In this document: one piece after another, positions 31,657-42,494 of the stretch
Layout of the letters: each line of letters begins with the position of its first letter
Numbering within the stretch: the first letter of the stretch is position 1
NCBI GenBank assembly: GCA_000733355.1
Contig: JNVV01000007.1
Location: 1,094,771 to 1,158,770, forward strand
Reading direction: 5' to 3'
Length of the DNA stretch: 64,000 nt
DNA from: Falciphora oryzae
Taxonomy: Eukaryota > Ascomycota > Sordariomycetes > Magnaporthales > Magnaporthaceae
Position numbers and translations under genes: made by a program
The notes under the pieces: model-generated
Databases searched by the model: none
Told to the model about the DNA's origin: nothing
What the model saw: only the letters and a program-made list of their open reading frames with translations

Positions 31657-32930
31657 TCAGCACTGAAATGCCACGCCAAGCTTTTTGACCTGGTTCACGC
31701 CGCCGGCCGAGAAGCCTGTGCCTTCGCTCCGGAGCTCGACGAGCCCCGGTGCGATCTTGTCTTTTTTGTGCTTCTCCGACGACGACCGGGATTTCCTCTC
31801 GGTCACGTCGGCGTCGCACACGAAGCAGCGGACCTGGTTCGGGTCGGCTTCGGGGGCGTGCGGGTCTATTTTGCCCGATGGCGTCATGAACTGCGCGACG
31901 CACGACTTGCACAGGACGTGGCCGCACGGCTTGGCCAGCACGGCCTTGGAGCTGTTGGACAGCGCCTTCCTGCAGGCCGGACATATCCTCTGCCGCGCCG
32001 CCGCCGACGAGGAGCCGCCCTTGGCGCCTTCTTCTGGGCTATCCTCGGTGAAGTGGATGGTCGTCAGCGAGTGCAGCGACAGCGGGTGCGGGCTGCCCTC
32101 CTTGGAGCTCGGGCAGACGGGCTCCTTCTTGACGGCCTTCTTGACCTCGTGCAGCACGTTGTGCTGGTTCGACGTCGGCGTCACTGTTGGAGCCCAGAAC
32201 GACGGCAGCGTGGGCTTGGCCGCCTTTTCGCTGTCGATGGTCCTGCGCGCCTTGGCCCGGTCCTCGGCCGCGATGCGCGCCACCTCCTCCTCGTCCAGCT
32301 CGAAGGCTCGCTTTTTCGACGAGCCGCTGCCGTCCTGGCTGCTGTCCAGCAGCGCCTTGGGTGCCCCCTGTGCCGTCCTCGAGCCGTCTGCCGCGCCCTG
32401 TAATAATGATGCTGCTGCTGCTGCCGACGTCCCAGCCCCCGCAGCAGACGACAATCCCCTTTTGTCCCCGCCGCCGTCCCTGCCGCCCTTTGGCGCGGAG
32501 ACGTCGAAGCCGGCCTGGACGAGCTCGAACTCCCTGACGGCGCGGTCGTGGGCCTCCTGCTCGCTCAAGCTGTGCGCCTGCGCGCTCTCCCTCTCCGCGT
32601 CGAGGCGGGCACGCTCGGCGCGCTTGATCTCCTTCTTCTGGGCCAGGATGTTGCTGAGGGCGCACTCGCGGCAGAAGATGTCGCCGTAGGTGCAGGCGAC
32701 GGGCTCGACGGCGGCCTCGAGGCAGAGCGAGCACGAGGCGAAGGGCAGGAAGGACTCGCGCGACAGGCGCGCCGACGAGGCGCCCCAGGCGGCTTTTGCC
32801 TGCGACCGCTCGTGCGACGTGAAGACGGCCCTGCTGGTGTTCCTTTTGCCTGTCAAGACGGGTGGGTCAGATGTGTATTTTCGAGAGGTAGAAGCTTTCA
32901 GATTTGAGAGAGGGACGTACTGTGGGACAT
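31657..32930 (-). CDS. NOSIP-type RING/U-box ubiquitin ligase
   Basis: Two exons, 32930-32921 and 32849-31657, give 400 residues. The first coding exon is only 10 bases (ATG TCC CAC A) with a GTACGT donor, and joining yields MSHSKRNTSRAVFTSHERSQ, the classic NOSIP-family start. An N-terminal half-RING/U-box (CSLCLEAAVEPVACTYGDIF, then CRECALSNIL) is followed by a coiled KKEIKRAERARLDAERES stretch, a disordered middle, and a C-terminal RING (CPACRKAL, CGHVLCKSC, CFVCDADV). NOSIP proteins are ubiquitin ligases also found in spliceosomes; the role in fungi is poorly defined. The gene is convergent to the carrier gene (143 bases apart) and divergent to TAZ1. Confidence 0.9.
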
Positions 32931-33288
32931 CTTGGGGACTCGGACGGGTCGCCGAGGAGAAAGCGCTCGTGGCGTAGCAGGTTTGACAGCTCCGGGTAAT
33001 CTGGTGATGGTGGTTGGGAGCTTTTGGAGAGCTTGCGGCGCGTTGGGCTGCGCGATGAAATGGGTTCAATGATGAAGTCACTCCTGCGCTGTTCCGAGGC
33101 GGGAGGTACGCGACCAATTGACCCCAGCCAGCAAGTGGGGCCGCTAATTGGCCGCTCACTCCCCTGAGCTGGCGGAATGGCGCCGTCAGCCGTGCGATTT
33201 TTGCAGCCAAGAAAAAACCACAGCTTATTTCGAGACTCATGGGACATCACCGTCAGGACACCTGCGTCGGCAGCAAGACAGGTGCACC
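32931..33288. promoter_or_regulatory. Bidirectional promoter between NOSIP-type gene and TAZ1
   Basis: 358 bases separate the two divergent start codons, so both genes must be driven from here. No specific operator is recognised. Confidence 0.6.
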
Positions 33289-34713
33289 ATGGCCCTGACG
33301 CCCGTCGTGCCGCCCCAGAAGCCCAGCCTGGCATGGCGGGCCGGCTCGGCCATGATCATGGGCCTGACCGGCCTCCTGTCCAAGGGCTTTCTCTACGGCC
33401 TCAATGACGTCGAGGTCATCGGCATGGACAGGTTTCTTGATCTCCTCGAGAGCAGGAGGGATGTCGACAAGCGGCGACGGGGTCTTATTACTGGTGATTT
33501 AGCCAAATTCTTTATTGTTTCTATTTCATGGATCGCTGGCCCAGGATCTTGGCGCTGACTTTCATGCTTCTTTGGTGTTCCTTGAGGTTGAGTTTTCAGT
33601 GAGCAATCATGTTTCTGTGTGAGTACCCCCTGACCCTAAGGTAAGAATATGTACTTACAACATGCTTAAAGTCTCGACGACCCTCTAATATGGGGGATCC
33701 TCCCTCTCAAATACAACTTCGACCCGGCCAGCCTGAGGTGGTCGCTCGCCGCGCACGACATCTGCTTCAAGAACAACTTCCTCACCAAGTTCTTCCAAAT
33801 GGGCCAGACCCTGCCAACCTACCGCTTCAAGCACTCGCCCCTGGGCGGGCTCTTCCAGCCCACCATGACCGACGCCGTCCGCCTCCTCTCCGGCGGCCGG
33901 GCGGCCTCGAAGTTTCCGCCATCCGCATCATCCGTCCCCAAGGACGGTGGCTCCCCCACACCTGCATCCCCAACGGACCCAGCTGCAGCTGCAGCAGCCT
34001 TCCGCCCCTGGGCCCCGCCGCACGCCTGGGTCCACGTCTTCCCCGAGGCGTGCGTTCACCAGCAGGCCGAGCGCGGGATGCGCTACTTCAAGTGGGGCGT
34101 CGCCCGCCTCGTGCTCGAGACCCCCGGCAGCGACGACATTTCTGCTGCTACTGTCGGCGGCGGCAATGACGAATCACCGCCGCCGCCGCCGCCGCCAGAC
34201 CCAGCCGCTACCGCCGCCGCCGCCGCCCCAGACATCGTGCCCATGTTCATCGACGGCACTGACCGCGTCATGGCCGAGAACCGCGGCTTCCCCCGCTTCC
34301 TGCCGCGCGTCGGCCGCCGCGTCCGCGTCGTCTTTGGCGAGCCGCTCGACGCCGAGGTCGTCTTTGGGGACCTGCGGCGCCGCTGGAGGGAGCTGGTCGC
34401 TGCTTCTTCTTCTCGCCGACCATTGCAGGACGACGAGAAGAACTCCGGCAGCAAGACGGTCGCGCGGCCGGAGACGATGGCGCCGGCAACGGCGGCAGCG
34501 GAAGCGGTGGACCTGGAGCACGGCGAGGAGGCCCGGGCGATCCGCGTCGAAGTCGCCCGGAGGCTCCGCGACGAGGTCCTCAAGCTCCGCCGCAGCCTGG
34601 GCTACCCCGACGAGGACCCGAAGCTCGGCCTGGCCGAGACCTGGGCCAGAGAGCCCGGGGCTGGCTACACCTACAAGAGCAATGTTGATGACAGTATCGT
34701 TAGCCAAAGGTAG
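33289..34713 (+). CDS. TAZ1: Tafazzin, cardiolipin-remodelling transacylase
   Basis: Phospholipid-lysophospholipid transacylase of mitochondrial membranes that remodels cardiolipin. Three exons, 33289-33493, 33600-33618 and 33672-34713, give 421 residues. The middle exon has only 19 bases and encodes part of the acyltransferase motif: the spliced product reads VSNHVSVLDDP, with the catalytic H72-x4-D77. Downstream are AAHDICFKNNFLTKFFQMGQ and a PTYRFKHSPLGGLFQPTM segment typical of tafazzins. The first 40 residues include a hydrophobic stretch (AMIMGLTGLLSKGFLYGL). A Pro/Ala-rich insertion lies around residues 185-215, with another disordered segment near 270-310, so the protein is longer than many homologues. 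Start context is CACCATGGCC. Confidence 0.9.
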
Positions 34714-35339
34714 GAAGCTCGATGGCACCACGAGGCTACAGAGACGCCATGTTCAACGCGTTACGTCGTGCATTCTAGATGGAGTAGGGTCGGGAAAAAG
34801 GGGGTATGGGCAAAGCCCCCTGGTCGATCATGGGCTTCCAATGTTGTGGCATTATATACTGTTACTGATTACGAAAACCATAGTAAAATACCATCACATA
34901 TAGTAACCATCAAATCCAATCGGACGACACCGGACCCTCAGGTCCTTGGTTTACGGATTTTTTCAGATTACATGCTCAACATGGCAATAGTGACTAAGGG
35001 TAGCGGCAACATGAATAAAAAAGGAGAAGAGGGGAGATAATCATGACGTCGTTTCCGCTAATGAACGCAATTGGTGAGAATATACAAAGCTCAGGCTAGT
35101 TCCCGTGGCGCCCTCCCATACGCCGAAACAATAGGGGTCACGTCGTGTCCTTATCCCGGCGTGGACTCAACAGAATGGTGCTTGCCATGCCCGGATACTT
35201 TGGGCGAGCATGGCCTTTGATGACATGAGTCCTTCCCGGAATCCAGTCCCCTCACCGAGTCCCAATCACGACCTGTTTGTGCGGAGGCCCGTGGCGACCA
35301 CCGACACACTCCGCCACTTTGTCGCTCAGCGTCCAGGTT
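34714..35339. other. Intergenic between convergent TAZ1 and FYV10
   Basis: About 630 bases that include both 3' untranslated regions. It is AT-richer than its surroundings near 34850-35040. No coding region is seen. Confidence 0.5.
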
Positions 35340-36852
35340 TTATGTGATGTACACCTTTTTGAGATCGCTCCATGGGTAGATCTCGCCGGTCCGGAGATCC
35401 TTGACGCGGTGGTGGGGCAGGCCCGACTTTTTGGCGTACTCTTCGAGCCGGGCCTTGCCGTACACCCTGGAGTTGGGCAGCATCACCAGATCGGGCTCGA
35501 CGTGACTCTTGCTGTGGTGTGCGTAGGGCACGTTGCGAGCGAGCTCGTTCAGTTCTGTTGAGCAGATGGGGCACATCGAGGAGCCGAGTGTTATAGCCGT
35601 CGACGAGGGAGCCGCCGTAGCGGATGAGGAAGCGTCGGCACTGGCGGGGGTAACCGACGCGCTGTTGCTATTGCTGTTGCCGCCACTATTATTGGGGGCG
35701 GCAACGTCGCGCGCCTCGCTTGAGTGGCAGGCTGGCGTTTTAAGAGCCGAAAGGCCAGAGGACAAGGCGATATGCAGCAAAGGGAAAGAGGGGAGTGACA
35801 ACAGGCGGTTGTGGGTGGAGGTGAAAAGATCCGCCAGCATTTCCCAGCGTTCCAGGCTCCAAAGGTCGCCGTATGAGTCTCCGGTGCGGTCGGGCGTGAC
35901 GGCAAGCAGACCCGCGGCCTGGTTGACTTCGAGCGGGTACGTTTCCTTGAAGGGGATGAGGTACTTCCTGGCGTGTGTTATCGCCTCCAGGAACCTGGGC
36001 ATCGACTGCGACCTCACCAGTTCTATGTACTGCTGAAAGCGCAGCATAAACTCAAGGTTGCTCTGCGATCAGGGTATCCTAGGTCAGATGGAGATGAAAC
36101 AAGACAGAATTCCGCCAAGAAAAAAAAAATCATCGTAACTCACGTCGATCTTCCGCAGCTCCTTCTTGTTGTCTATACACCATGCCAGCGCCTCGGTGAC
36201 GCTCCTGTTCCTCAGGCTCTCTTGTATCTTGCTCATTTGGACAAAAGTCTCGATATCAACCAGGTTGCGCATGTCTCGCTCGTCAGCCAGGGCGGTGGCG
36301 CTGTTGTTGTAGCCGTGGCGGAGAAGGTAGTCGACCAGCAGGCGGTCTAGGCGGCGTCGGGACCACTGCTCGTACTTGACGTCATCCAGGGTTTGCATCG
36401 AGGCCAGTTCACCGAGGTGAGCGGCGCGGGCGTCGAGATGGCGGTACAGGCGGGCCTCCTCGTCGGCGCACGCGGAGAGTTTGCGCTTGATGCCGCGCAC
36501 TCGCGCCAGCATGGAGTCGATGTTGCGGAGCACATCGTCGGGCGAGGCCCGTCCGTTGAGCGAGTTGGTGGCCGTGTCCTTCAGCAGGTTCTTGACTGCC
36601 AGCGATTCCTTCTCGACTGTGAAGTGGGCCGACCGGAAGTTTTTGCGCATCAGCTCGTAGGGGAGCCGGAGCAGCGGTTGGTCCTGCGCACAAGGCCGCG
36701 AGCTTCGTCAGCATTCCGCAGTGCCGGCCCGGCCGGGTTGGGTACTCGGCCGTTGCTTGTTGCGGCCTAAGAAAAGGGTGGGCTCCATCTCAGGGCCTTA
36801 CGAGAAGAAGGTGGTTCGCCTTGTCGATTTTTGTGGTTTCATGGTCGGCCAT
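35340..36852 (-). CDS. FYV10: CTLH-complex ubiquitin ligase subunit Fyv10/Gid9 (MAEA)
   Basis: Subunit of the GID/CTLH ubiquitin ligase that degrades gluconeogenic enzymes when glucose returns. Three exons, 36852-36802, 36683-36144 and 36062-35340, give 437 residues. After an N-terminal helical region there is a LisH motif ([20 protein letters not shown]), a CTLH region ([18 protein letters not shown]), the CRA region, and a degenerate C-terminal [13 protein letters not shown] with only one Cys pair, then [11 protein letters not shown] and a [18 protein letters not shown] end. The incomplete zinc ligands are normal for this subunit. A Ser/Asn/Ala-rich low-complexity insert lies just before the RING. 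The start is [17 protein letters not shown], which leads straight into the family pattern. Confidence 0.92.
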
Positions 36853-39800
36853 GATGGGTTGTGTGCCCGAGGTGGTCTCACCAACGGGGCTTAGGTGTGG
36901 CTTTGGGTTACGGCAGAGGAACTAGGAGCGGGAACGCGGCCAGGAACCGAGTATATTCGGGTCTGTCCTTGGGGCCCCGTCTGGCCGGGTTGAGGGATGA
37001 GCCGTCATACAGCTCTTCTTAGACGTGAGGGGAGCGACGTGGCCCGTCGGGATGGGCTTGTCGCGCCACTCAATGCAGGCCAATTCTTGTCACGGCGAGT
37101 CGGGTGATTTGCAGGGCAGCGGGCTAGCTGGGCTAGGCCAGGCTGTACGTGGTCGGGTCAGATCGAGGCTAAGGCGCCGGGTTCTGGGGAGGTATTCTAG
37201 GGCCGTGTCTTCGGGTATCTCAGGGCTTGGCTGGGCGGGAGGAGATGGATCGATAGGTCGGCAGGTCGGTCGGCGTTTGCAGAAGCTCCGCGTCGTCAAA
37301 GCCAAGGGCCCATCGTGGTGACCTGCGATTGCAGCTGGGGGCCCGGGCTCCAGTTTTGGTGGGGTCGCGGATGAGCAGGAGGCCAGGCCCGATCCTTGAC
37401 AGTGGGGCCGCCTGCAGCACCACAGCACAACACCCCCCGCTGTGCTTCAAACCCATGTCGGCTGCGGTTCATGTTTGGTGATTTCCATTCCAATCGAGAT
37501 GTGCGGGAGCTTCGATGGTCAAGTCGAAACGGGCGCCTGATTGTGTGGAAGACAGTCGCGCGCGCGATGGCGTCCAGCCCAGCCCAAACACCACGCATCG
37601 GGCCGAACATCCTTGGTCCTTGGAAGCAAAAAAGCCGGGCAATCAATCACATGACACGAATGCTAAGAGAAAGCACACATGCACCTGGTGTCCGCTTCTG
37701 TCATGGTGCCAACCTTGCGCATTTTGTGTTTGGGTGTAAGACCGTCATGGCAGTCCTACCCCCCAAGTTCAGACTTCACACAGGGAAATCGAGTCACCTG
37801 CCACCCTCGTCTCGTCAGATTGTTTTGGGGGCGTCGACGGCTATCAGGATGGATGGGCCTCGGTCACGTCGAGTAGAGCGATGCGTGTTTCCCGCAACCA
37901 TCACCCACCACCTGTCCGTACCCCCGTCCGGCTGCGTGCTACAGGCGCGAAAGGGTCCCCACCCGACTGGCGTCATATCAGCTGCGAGACATCTAATATT
38001 AGGTCTACACGTACGGTTGGGTTGGGCAGGAGGGTACGGCTGCATTCGCACAGTCGGCTGCTTGTGGTTCCGTCTTCCCCGCCGACACACCCAAACACCC
38101 CTCGATCATGGAGCTTGGCAGAAACAAAGAGAAAAGCTAGTTGGCACTGCTCGGGACTCTGCCTTGAGGCTGCAGTATTATTGATCTACTTGTCTCCCCA
38201 ACAGGCTAGATCGAGCACCTGGCCGCCTATCCTTTCCACAGGTGTCCACGGATGTGTACGAAGTAGGCGGGCGGCCGCCTTGAACGCAAAGGAGGGAGGG
38301 AACCGGTGGGTGTCAGTGGTGTCCTCGCCAGCCAGCCAGGCCCCTCCCTCCCCTCTCCAGACTTCACGCGCCCTCGCACGAGACTTTCCTGTGTCCTTCC
38401 TCAGCCGGGATGGAGGGAGTGGGCCAAGGCAGCCAAAGAGAAGGTTCGCCCGCGCCTTTCTCGCGGGCTTAGCACCGCGACTCTCTCCCCTCCTGGCGCG
38501 GGATGGTGGCCCGTGCACAGAGTCCAGGCAGGGTGGAGGCCCGCACCTGACCCAAGAGGCTTCTGATTGGCCTGGCGCGAAATCCCTCCTGCCCGTATTT
38601 ATTCGCCCTCCCTCGCACCCGACCTCCCCCAACACGTGCTCCCTCCTTGCTCACCTGACTTCCGCTCCTCCCCCAAACCACGACCAGCGAGGCGCCGGCG
38701 ACGACATCTGCGGCCACAACGCCTTGCTCACATATTTTTGTTTTTTCTCAGGCACCGTTGTCGTTTCGAGGTTGACCCAGAGCTCTGTCTTCTACTTGAT
38801 CATCTTTCTTTTTTTCATTGCGGTGGTTGATTTTTGCCAGGTTTTGGCCGCCGACAAGCCCAAGCTCAGAACCGACGAGAGCCAATCCGCGCCCCGTGGT
38901 TTGCCGACGCGCGCTCTCACACGCTCAAGCACATGACCGAACAAGTGAGTTGGACGGGTCCCGGCTTTTCTATTCTTCTGCATTTGACCCTTGGACTCGC
39001 AATGCACTCCACAAGTCGCAACCGTCTAGTCCACGGCGAGCGACACTTTGATCAGGCGAAATGTTGCTGCATTTCGCCCGGATCGTGACGGCGAAAGGCA
39101 AAAAAAAAGCATAATGGAATCGCCTGTCCCCCGCGCCAGCCATCAGCACTGCCTGCAGCAGACAGCCCCTGAATCAATTCGTTTTCCTCTTTCTTCGGCC
39201 ACTGCTGCCCGTCGCACTTTTTCGCGTCGCACTGCGGTCGACCAACTCATCCCTTGGCTGCCCTCAATCGCCATCGCTGTTTTCATTTGTTTCGCCCTTC
39301 TCTTTGTCGTGGCTACGCATCTTTCCTGTGGTTGTCGCCGACATTTAGACGGCCAGAAAGAAACAAACTGCTGTGCAACCTTGACCACCTACTCGGGGCG
39401 TCGCATGTGCACCTCGTCTCGGCCCCTCCAAAGCCTCCCACCCATTCTCGATGCAGCGTCTGCCTCACTACATGGAGCTCAGGGCTTGTCTCGACGGCCA
39501 AGAACCAAAAGCCAGTGCTTTGTTCTATGTCGCCACGTCTTCAGGACAAGCAATGACGTACATGCCCGTCTGTCCATCACCTGACTCTAGGGACACGGCT
39601 TTATGCTGCTGGCTCACCAGGGCTTGACCAGAACCAACGGGCTCCCCGAATGCCCCCCTTCTGGACTTGTGCAGCACCAGCACCATCCCCTTACCTACCT
39701 TACTTGCCTCAACCTGTGTATCACCATATCTTTCGAGCCAGAAAATAGACCCATGGAAACACCATTTTTTACCGTCTTGCGGATATCCAGATTACTAACT

Positions 39801-39949
39801 GGTCGTTGTAGTCATCACACGCATTTGACCCGTGACTGAAGTTGCATCACGCGCATCTCAGCCACCCTGGCAATCGCCGTGGCCCTCTGAGCGAAGATTC
39901 GGCAGCACAGCCTCCCACTCGCTATCTGTTATCATCAAAAGCACTCGTT
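36853..39949. other. Long intergenic between FYV10 and CBF1
   Basis: About 3.1 kb. Open frames up to 351 codons exist but are compositionally irregular and show no domain. From about 38630 to 38945 the DNA is CT-rich with a possible transcript start and ATGACCGAACAA followed at once by GTGAGT (38933-38950), which could be a short 5' exon or upstream ORF of CBF1. Confidence 0.45.
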
Positions 39950-40958
39950 ATGGCCGAAGTTGCAGCTTTGGAACAGCCCGGCCTGAAGGGCGACACAACA
40001 GCCCCTGCGTCGCCGACGCAGAAGCGCAAGCGTGGCACCGAGTCCGCGTCTCCAGAGTCGCGTCGCTCCAAGCGGGGAGTTGCTGCTGCCAACATGCAGG
40101 TGGCCAACGGCGACCCGACCGACCAGCAGGTCTTCCTAGACGGCACCATGGCAGGAGAGCACCCGCCGCCGCCTGATAACCTCACAGACGCCGACTTTTC
40201 TGCCCTGCAGCAGGCTACGGTGGACCACAACGACGTGTCGGACCCCGCCAACGCCTCCAGCACCGCAGCCGCCGCCCTCGGGTCCATGTACCCGACCCTG
40301 CATGTCCCCCAGACCACAGAGGAGACGTTTGCGGCCCAAGCAGGGGTAGAACCGGAGCACTCGGAGACGACATTCAGCGTCACGGCCGATGGCCTACCAA
40401 TGGATGCGTCGACACTCGAGACCATACAGCAGCCATCCCCACCAAACGGGATTCGACAGGACCTGCCTAGATATCCCCAGACCCAAAAGCCCGCTGTCGG
40501 TTCGGAGGAGTGGCATAAGCTGCGCAAGGACAACCACAAAGAAGGTGAGCTCAAATACATCTAATGCTCTTCCCCTCCCATTATAACGCACTGTGATTCC
40601 CTGGGCAATACGCTTACAGACATGTGCTTGTCCAGTTGAGCGGCGCAGGCGAGAGACCATCAACGAGGGGATCAACGAGCTAGCCAAGATAGTGCCTGGG
40701 TGTGAGAAGAATAAGGGCTCCATTCTACAGCGCTCTGTTGCGTTCATCACACAGCTCAAGGAGAACGAGACGCAAAACATCGAGAAATGGACTCTGGAGA
40801 AGCTGCTTACGGAGCAGGCCATCGCAGAGCTGAGCCAATCGAACGACAAGCTGAAGACGGAGTGCGAGAGGCTCTACAGAGAACTGGAGAACTGGAAGCG
40901 GGTAGCTATGGCCGCCGGGCTTTCTCCTGAAGCCAAGGACGGGGGTGTGACCAGCTAG
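39950..40958 (+). CDS. CBF1: Cbf1-type bHLH transcription factor
   Basis: Binds CACGTG (CDEI) sites; in yeast it acts at centromeres and sulfur and phosphate genes. Two exons, 39950-40544 and 40636-40958, give 305 residues. The splice completes the basic region: HKEVERRRRETINEGINEL, with the H-E-R residues that read E-boxes. The helix-loop-helix follows (KIVPGCEKNKGSILQRSVAF), then a leucine-zipper-like helix (LKTECERLYRELENWKRVAM). The N-terminal 200 residues are disordered and acidic, with a basic patch (SPTQKRKRGTESASPESRRS) that may be a nuclear signal. The reading frame extends upstream without an ATG, so the ATG at 39950 is the start. Confidence 0.92.
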
Positions 40959-42494
40959 GAGGTGTGATCAGCTAGACGTCCCGGTCTCAAAGGAGCCCGA
41001 TACCCTTTTGCCCACTTCGCCAGCCCGCTTTGCTGTCTTTTTTTTTTCCCTTCGCACTGAACCTAGCGCTGGTTTTCCATAAGCGCATTAATTCCCCACG
41101 AGGGGCATTCTTGGACGGCTCTGCCTGATATTTGAATTTTTTGGGCTTTTTTGTCTTCTTGGGGGGTTTTTTTTTACCACCCTCTTACCAACATGGCGTC
41201 TGCAAATCCGGCGGCGGACTTTTGAGCGCTGCTATTTCAGTTTTTGAGCATTGGTTGCTACTGGAGTCGGCACCAATGTAATATGGGAGGTTGAGGCTGA
41301 GGTTGCAAGGGTTTTTGATAGGTTATTGCTATATATCTGGGCCGGTAGGGGTAGGTGGGATTATTCCGTATTCATTACCTTCCCTTGTTTTCTGCTGCCA
41401 ATCTATCCCTGGTAGGCCCCTGATAGGTCGGCAGGGAGCACGACGGCATGGCCATCCGATGCTGCGTGGGATCGAGTTTGGTGCGGGAGGAAGCTTTTGC
41501 ATGTAACGATTATGCAGAAGAACGAGATCATCTTGGTGGGGACCCCACACCCACTCTCAGGCGAGGCAACGTGCAATTTATCTGCACTTTCTGGGAGGCA
41601 TGCACGCAGGCAGGCCCAAGCTGAGCTTACGTCCCGAGCGAACCGAGAGCTCACCTCAGCTGCCGCCGCTACCCATCCCTGATGTTGGGGCGCTACGGCT
41701 TTTGGTCAGGAAGAGCACCGCGTCAGCACAAAGCCAAAGTTCAGTCGCATGGACTTTCCCGAATAAGGTAAAGCCCACTAGCTACCCCAGTTTATCAAGC
41801 CCTGGTCACAATGGGGCTGCCTCTGGGGTCTCCTCAATCGGCTGTCCAAGGCCGATGCTCGGGGCAGCTCGAGGGAGGTACCGAGGTGGGAGCACAGCTG
41901 CTGGGAGCTACAAAACGGTCAGCTTTCGCGCCGTTCGCTGTTGGCAGTGCCAAATGCCTGGTGTGCCTGCTCATACCGGGAACGTACCTGCCTAGGTACT
42001 AGACTAAAGGTTTTAGGGCAAGCGCTTGCGGCATCCCTCCTAGGACAGGCCGAGCCACTCACTCAGCTCGGGACTTCCTGATCGACCGTATCGCAGCCGG
42101 TGTGACGTAAGGTATATTCGAGTCGTGCCGCCCCCCGCCTCGTCTCGCCGCGATAAGGTTCCCCACAGGCAACCCGTCCGGGGCCGGCGCTGACTCCCTT
42201 TGATTGTTCCCAACCACGAGACTCGTCTGGCTAGCCCCATATCGCCCATCGTGCCCCTCGTTGCCTACCGTACACACAAGGCATCCTTTCCTAGGTGTCA
42301 ATCCGCCTTGTTCGCCCCTCAATCCCGCACATAAAGTCCCCGAACCGACCCTCGCCCCCTCCCTAGGCACAGGCAGGCAGCCAGGAAGGCAGGCAGGACG
42401 GCAACGACAGGCGACAGTTGTATCGTCTAGAGCACTGCGCCCATAGATACAGCAGCACACTCGTGGCAAACACACCCACACGCCCTCGCACAAA
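40959..42494. other. Intergenic: CBF1 3' region and GABA transaminase promoter
   Basis: About 1.5 kb without a gene. There is a T-rich 3' region near 41030-41175, a TGCCTAGGTACTAG palindromic motif near 41989-42002, and a CAGG-rich leader at 42365-42415 just before the next start. Confidence 0.5.

Noticed and set aside
37881..38936. 351-codon plus-strand open frame
   Set aside because: No domain, irregular composition, begins within intergenic DNA and ends in a CT-rich probable transcript-start region.
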